From positions 1 to 6,795 of the forward strand of contig JAEDKB010000089.1 in NCBI GenBank assembly GCA_016296045.1: a stretch of DNA of 6,795 bases, in the 5' to 3' direction. Origin of the DNA: Oscillospiraceae bacterium. GTDB taxonomy: Bacteria > Bacillota > Clostridia > Oscillospirales > Oscillospiraceae. The position numbers were made by a program, and so were the translations under genes. The notes beneath the pieces were generated by a model. It saw only the letters and a program-made list of their open reading frames with translations. It searched no databases and was not told where the DNA came from. Shown piece by piece: positions 5,900 through 6,795 of the stretch. Within the stretch, counting starts at the first letter, position 1. The number at the start of each line of letters is the position of its first letter.

Positions 5900-6108
5900 A
5901 GCGTATTCTTATCGGTCTGATTCGATTTTACCGCCGTTTTATCTCGCCTGCGTTTCCCGGCAAATGCCGCTTTATTCCCACCTGTTCGGAATACGGCCTT
6001 GAGGCCATCGAAAAGTACGGCGCGGCAAAAGGCGGCTGGATGACATTCAAACGGTTATTACGGTGCAACCCGTTCAATCACGGCGACTTTTATGATCCGG
6101 TGCCGTGA
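5896..6108 (+). CDS. yidD: Membrane protein insertion efficiency factor YidD
   Basis: A complete 70-residue protein of the YidD family (formerly DUF37), a small membrane-associated protein thought to help YidC insert proteins. It has an N-terminal amphipathic segment ([16 protein letters not shown], 3-18), [10 protein letters not shown] (24-33), a middle helix, RCNPF (56-60) and the closing DPVP (67-70). The family cysteines C24, C30 and C57 are present. The common G-G-x-D-P-V-P ending is here HGDFYDPVP, a mild variation. Its ATG overlaps the rnpA stop as ATGA, and GGAG at 5884-5887 within rnpA serves as binding site. Confidence 0.97.
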   Translation: MKRILIGLIRFYRRFISPAFPGKCRFIPTCSEYGLEAIEKYGAAKGGWMTFKRLLRCNPFNHGDFYDPVP

Positions 6109-6139
6109 TGTCCACCCGGCGCAAATGCGTCAACCCATA

Positions 6140-6156
6140 ATACCGCCATGCGGTAT
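6140..6156 (+). other. Hairpin just before the yidC ribosome binding site
   Basis: A perfect seven-base stem (ATACCGC and GCGGTAT) with a three-base loop lies in the 61-base gap between yidD and yidC. It ends two bases before the ribosome binding site AGGAG (6159-6163). It could stabilise the yidC message or influence its translation. There is no T-run, so it is not a terminator. Confidence 0.5.
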
Positions 6157-6169
6157 GTAGGAGAAAAGA

Positions 6170-6795
6170 ATGTTTAATATTCCGTTTATTCAGATCCCCT
6201 TTGGCTATGTGTTGGAGTTTTTCTATAACTTCTTCAACAACTATGGCATTGCTCTGATCCTGTTCTCTCTGGCAGTCAAGCTGATTCTTCTGCCGGTGAG
6301 CGCCAAGAGCAAAAAGAGCATGATGAAAACCTCCCGCCTGCAGCCGATGGTCAAGCAGATTGAGCTGGCCTGCGGCGATGATAAGCAGAAATACCAGCAG
6401 GAGGTGCAGAAGCTCTATAAAGAGGAGGGCGCCAGCATGACCGGCGGCTGCCTCTGGGCGTTCATTCCTCTGCTCATTCTGTTCCCGCTGTACAATGTCA
6501 TCCGCGAACCGCTGGAATACCTGCTGCACCTGAGCACCGAGCAGATTGCTGCCGTCAAGGAATTGATTGCAGCGCAGGAAGGTATTGCCGTGGACAAGCT
6601 CGATGTGTATTGGCAGTACCGCGCCGCGAGCAACGCCGAGCTGCTTCCCGAGGGTTTTAAAGCGCTGAACTTCTTCTTCTGCGGCATTGACCTTGGTCTG
6701 AAGCCGGACTGGAAGGTATGGCAGATGCACTCATGGGCGGAAATCGGCGGCGCCCTGATCCCGGTGTTTTCCGGCGCATTGAACTATCTGTCCAT
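6170..6795 (+). CDS. yidC: Membrane protein insertase YidC/Oxa1 family, N-terminal part (3' end outside window)
   Basis: The first 208 residues of a YidC-family insertase, which places proteins into the cytoplasmic membrane alone or with SecYEG; the gene continues past the window. The first helix (about 26-44, GIALILFSLAVKLILLPV) carries K37 where other Gram-positive members have the key Arg of the hydrophilic groove. A charged cytoplasmic hairpin follows (about 45-88, with SRLQPM at 55-60). Next come GGCL (92-95) with a second hydrophobic segment (94-111), and then GIDLGL (172-177). Between the second helix and GIDL lies an outside loop of about 60 residues, longer than in Bacillus members. 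There is no signal peptide or lipobox, unlike Bacillus SpoIIIJ; this is common in Clostridia. AGGAG at 6159-6163 supports the ATG. Confidence 0.94.
   Translation, partial: MFNIPFIQIPFGYVLEFFYNFFNNYGIALILFSLAVKLILLPVSAKSKKSMMKTSRLQPMVKQIELACGDDKQKYQQEVQKLYKEEGASMTGGCLWAFIPLLILFPLYNVIREPLEYLLHLSTEQIAAVKELIAAQEGIAVDKLDVYWQYRAASNAELLPEGFKALNFFFCGIDLGLKPDWKVWQMHSWAEIGGALIPVFSGALNYLS

Overview
The window looks like ordinary chromosomal DNA of a low-redundancy, fairly GC-rich anaerobic Firmicute, most likely class Clostridia (Oscillospirales-like). The evidence is strong AGGAGG-type ribosome binding sites, a Gram-positive-type YidC that starts without a lipoprotein signal, a DUF6512 membrane protein, and a clostridial-style molybdopterin-binding protein with a cysteine-rich tail. 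The assignment rests on protein resemblance only; there is no rRNA or other marker to fix it.

Layout, left to right. (1) Positions 1-1035 (+): the end of a molybdenum-cofactor cluster, with the C-terminal part of a molybdopterin-binding protein followed nine bases later by a MogA/MoaB-family protein. (2) Positions 1046-1079: a strong hairpin terminator between converging genes. (3) Positions 1098-2855 (-): argS, arginyl-tRNA synthetase, with its own promoter at 2908-2936. (4) Positions 2856-3235: a 380-base divergent intergenic region. It holds the argS promoter, a putative ARG-box-like site and a putative arcA promoter. (5) Positions 3236-4453 (+): arcA, arginine deiminase, complete, apparently monocistronic, closed by a strong terminator at 4509-4547. 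(6) Positions 4651-5142 (+): a small five-helix membrane protein of the DUF6512 type whose C-terminus may be frameshifted. (7) Positions 5218-6795 (+): the conserved rpmH-rnpA-yidD-yidC operon (ribosomal protein L34, RNase P protein, YidD, YidC), running off the right edge inside yidC.

How they fit together: the two arginine genes are transcribed divergently. One consumes arginine for translation and the other breaks it down to citrulline and ammonia, so the shared intergenic region is a plausible point of arginine control. The rpmH cluster groups translation, tRNA maturation and membrane-protein insertion. It normally sits beside dnaA and oriC, but here dnaA is absent and no DnaA boxes are visible upstream of rpmH.

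I found no mobile element, CRISPR array, tRNA or rRNA, and no convincing novel system. The points most worth a second look are the hairpin plus U-run at the very 5' end of the rpmH transcript, the argS/arcA control region, the possible frameshift at the end of the DUF6512 gene, and the tetracysteine tail of the molybdopterin-binding protein.
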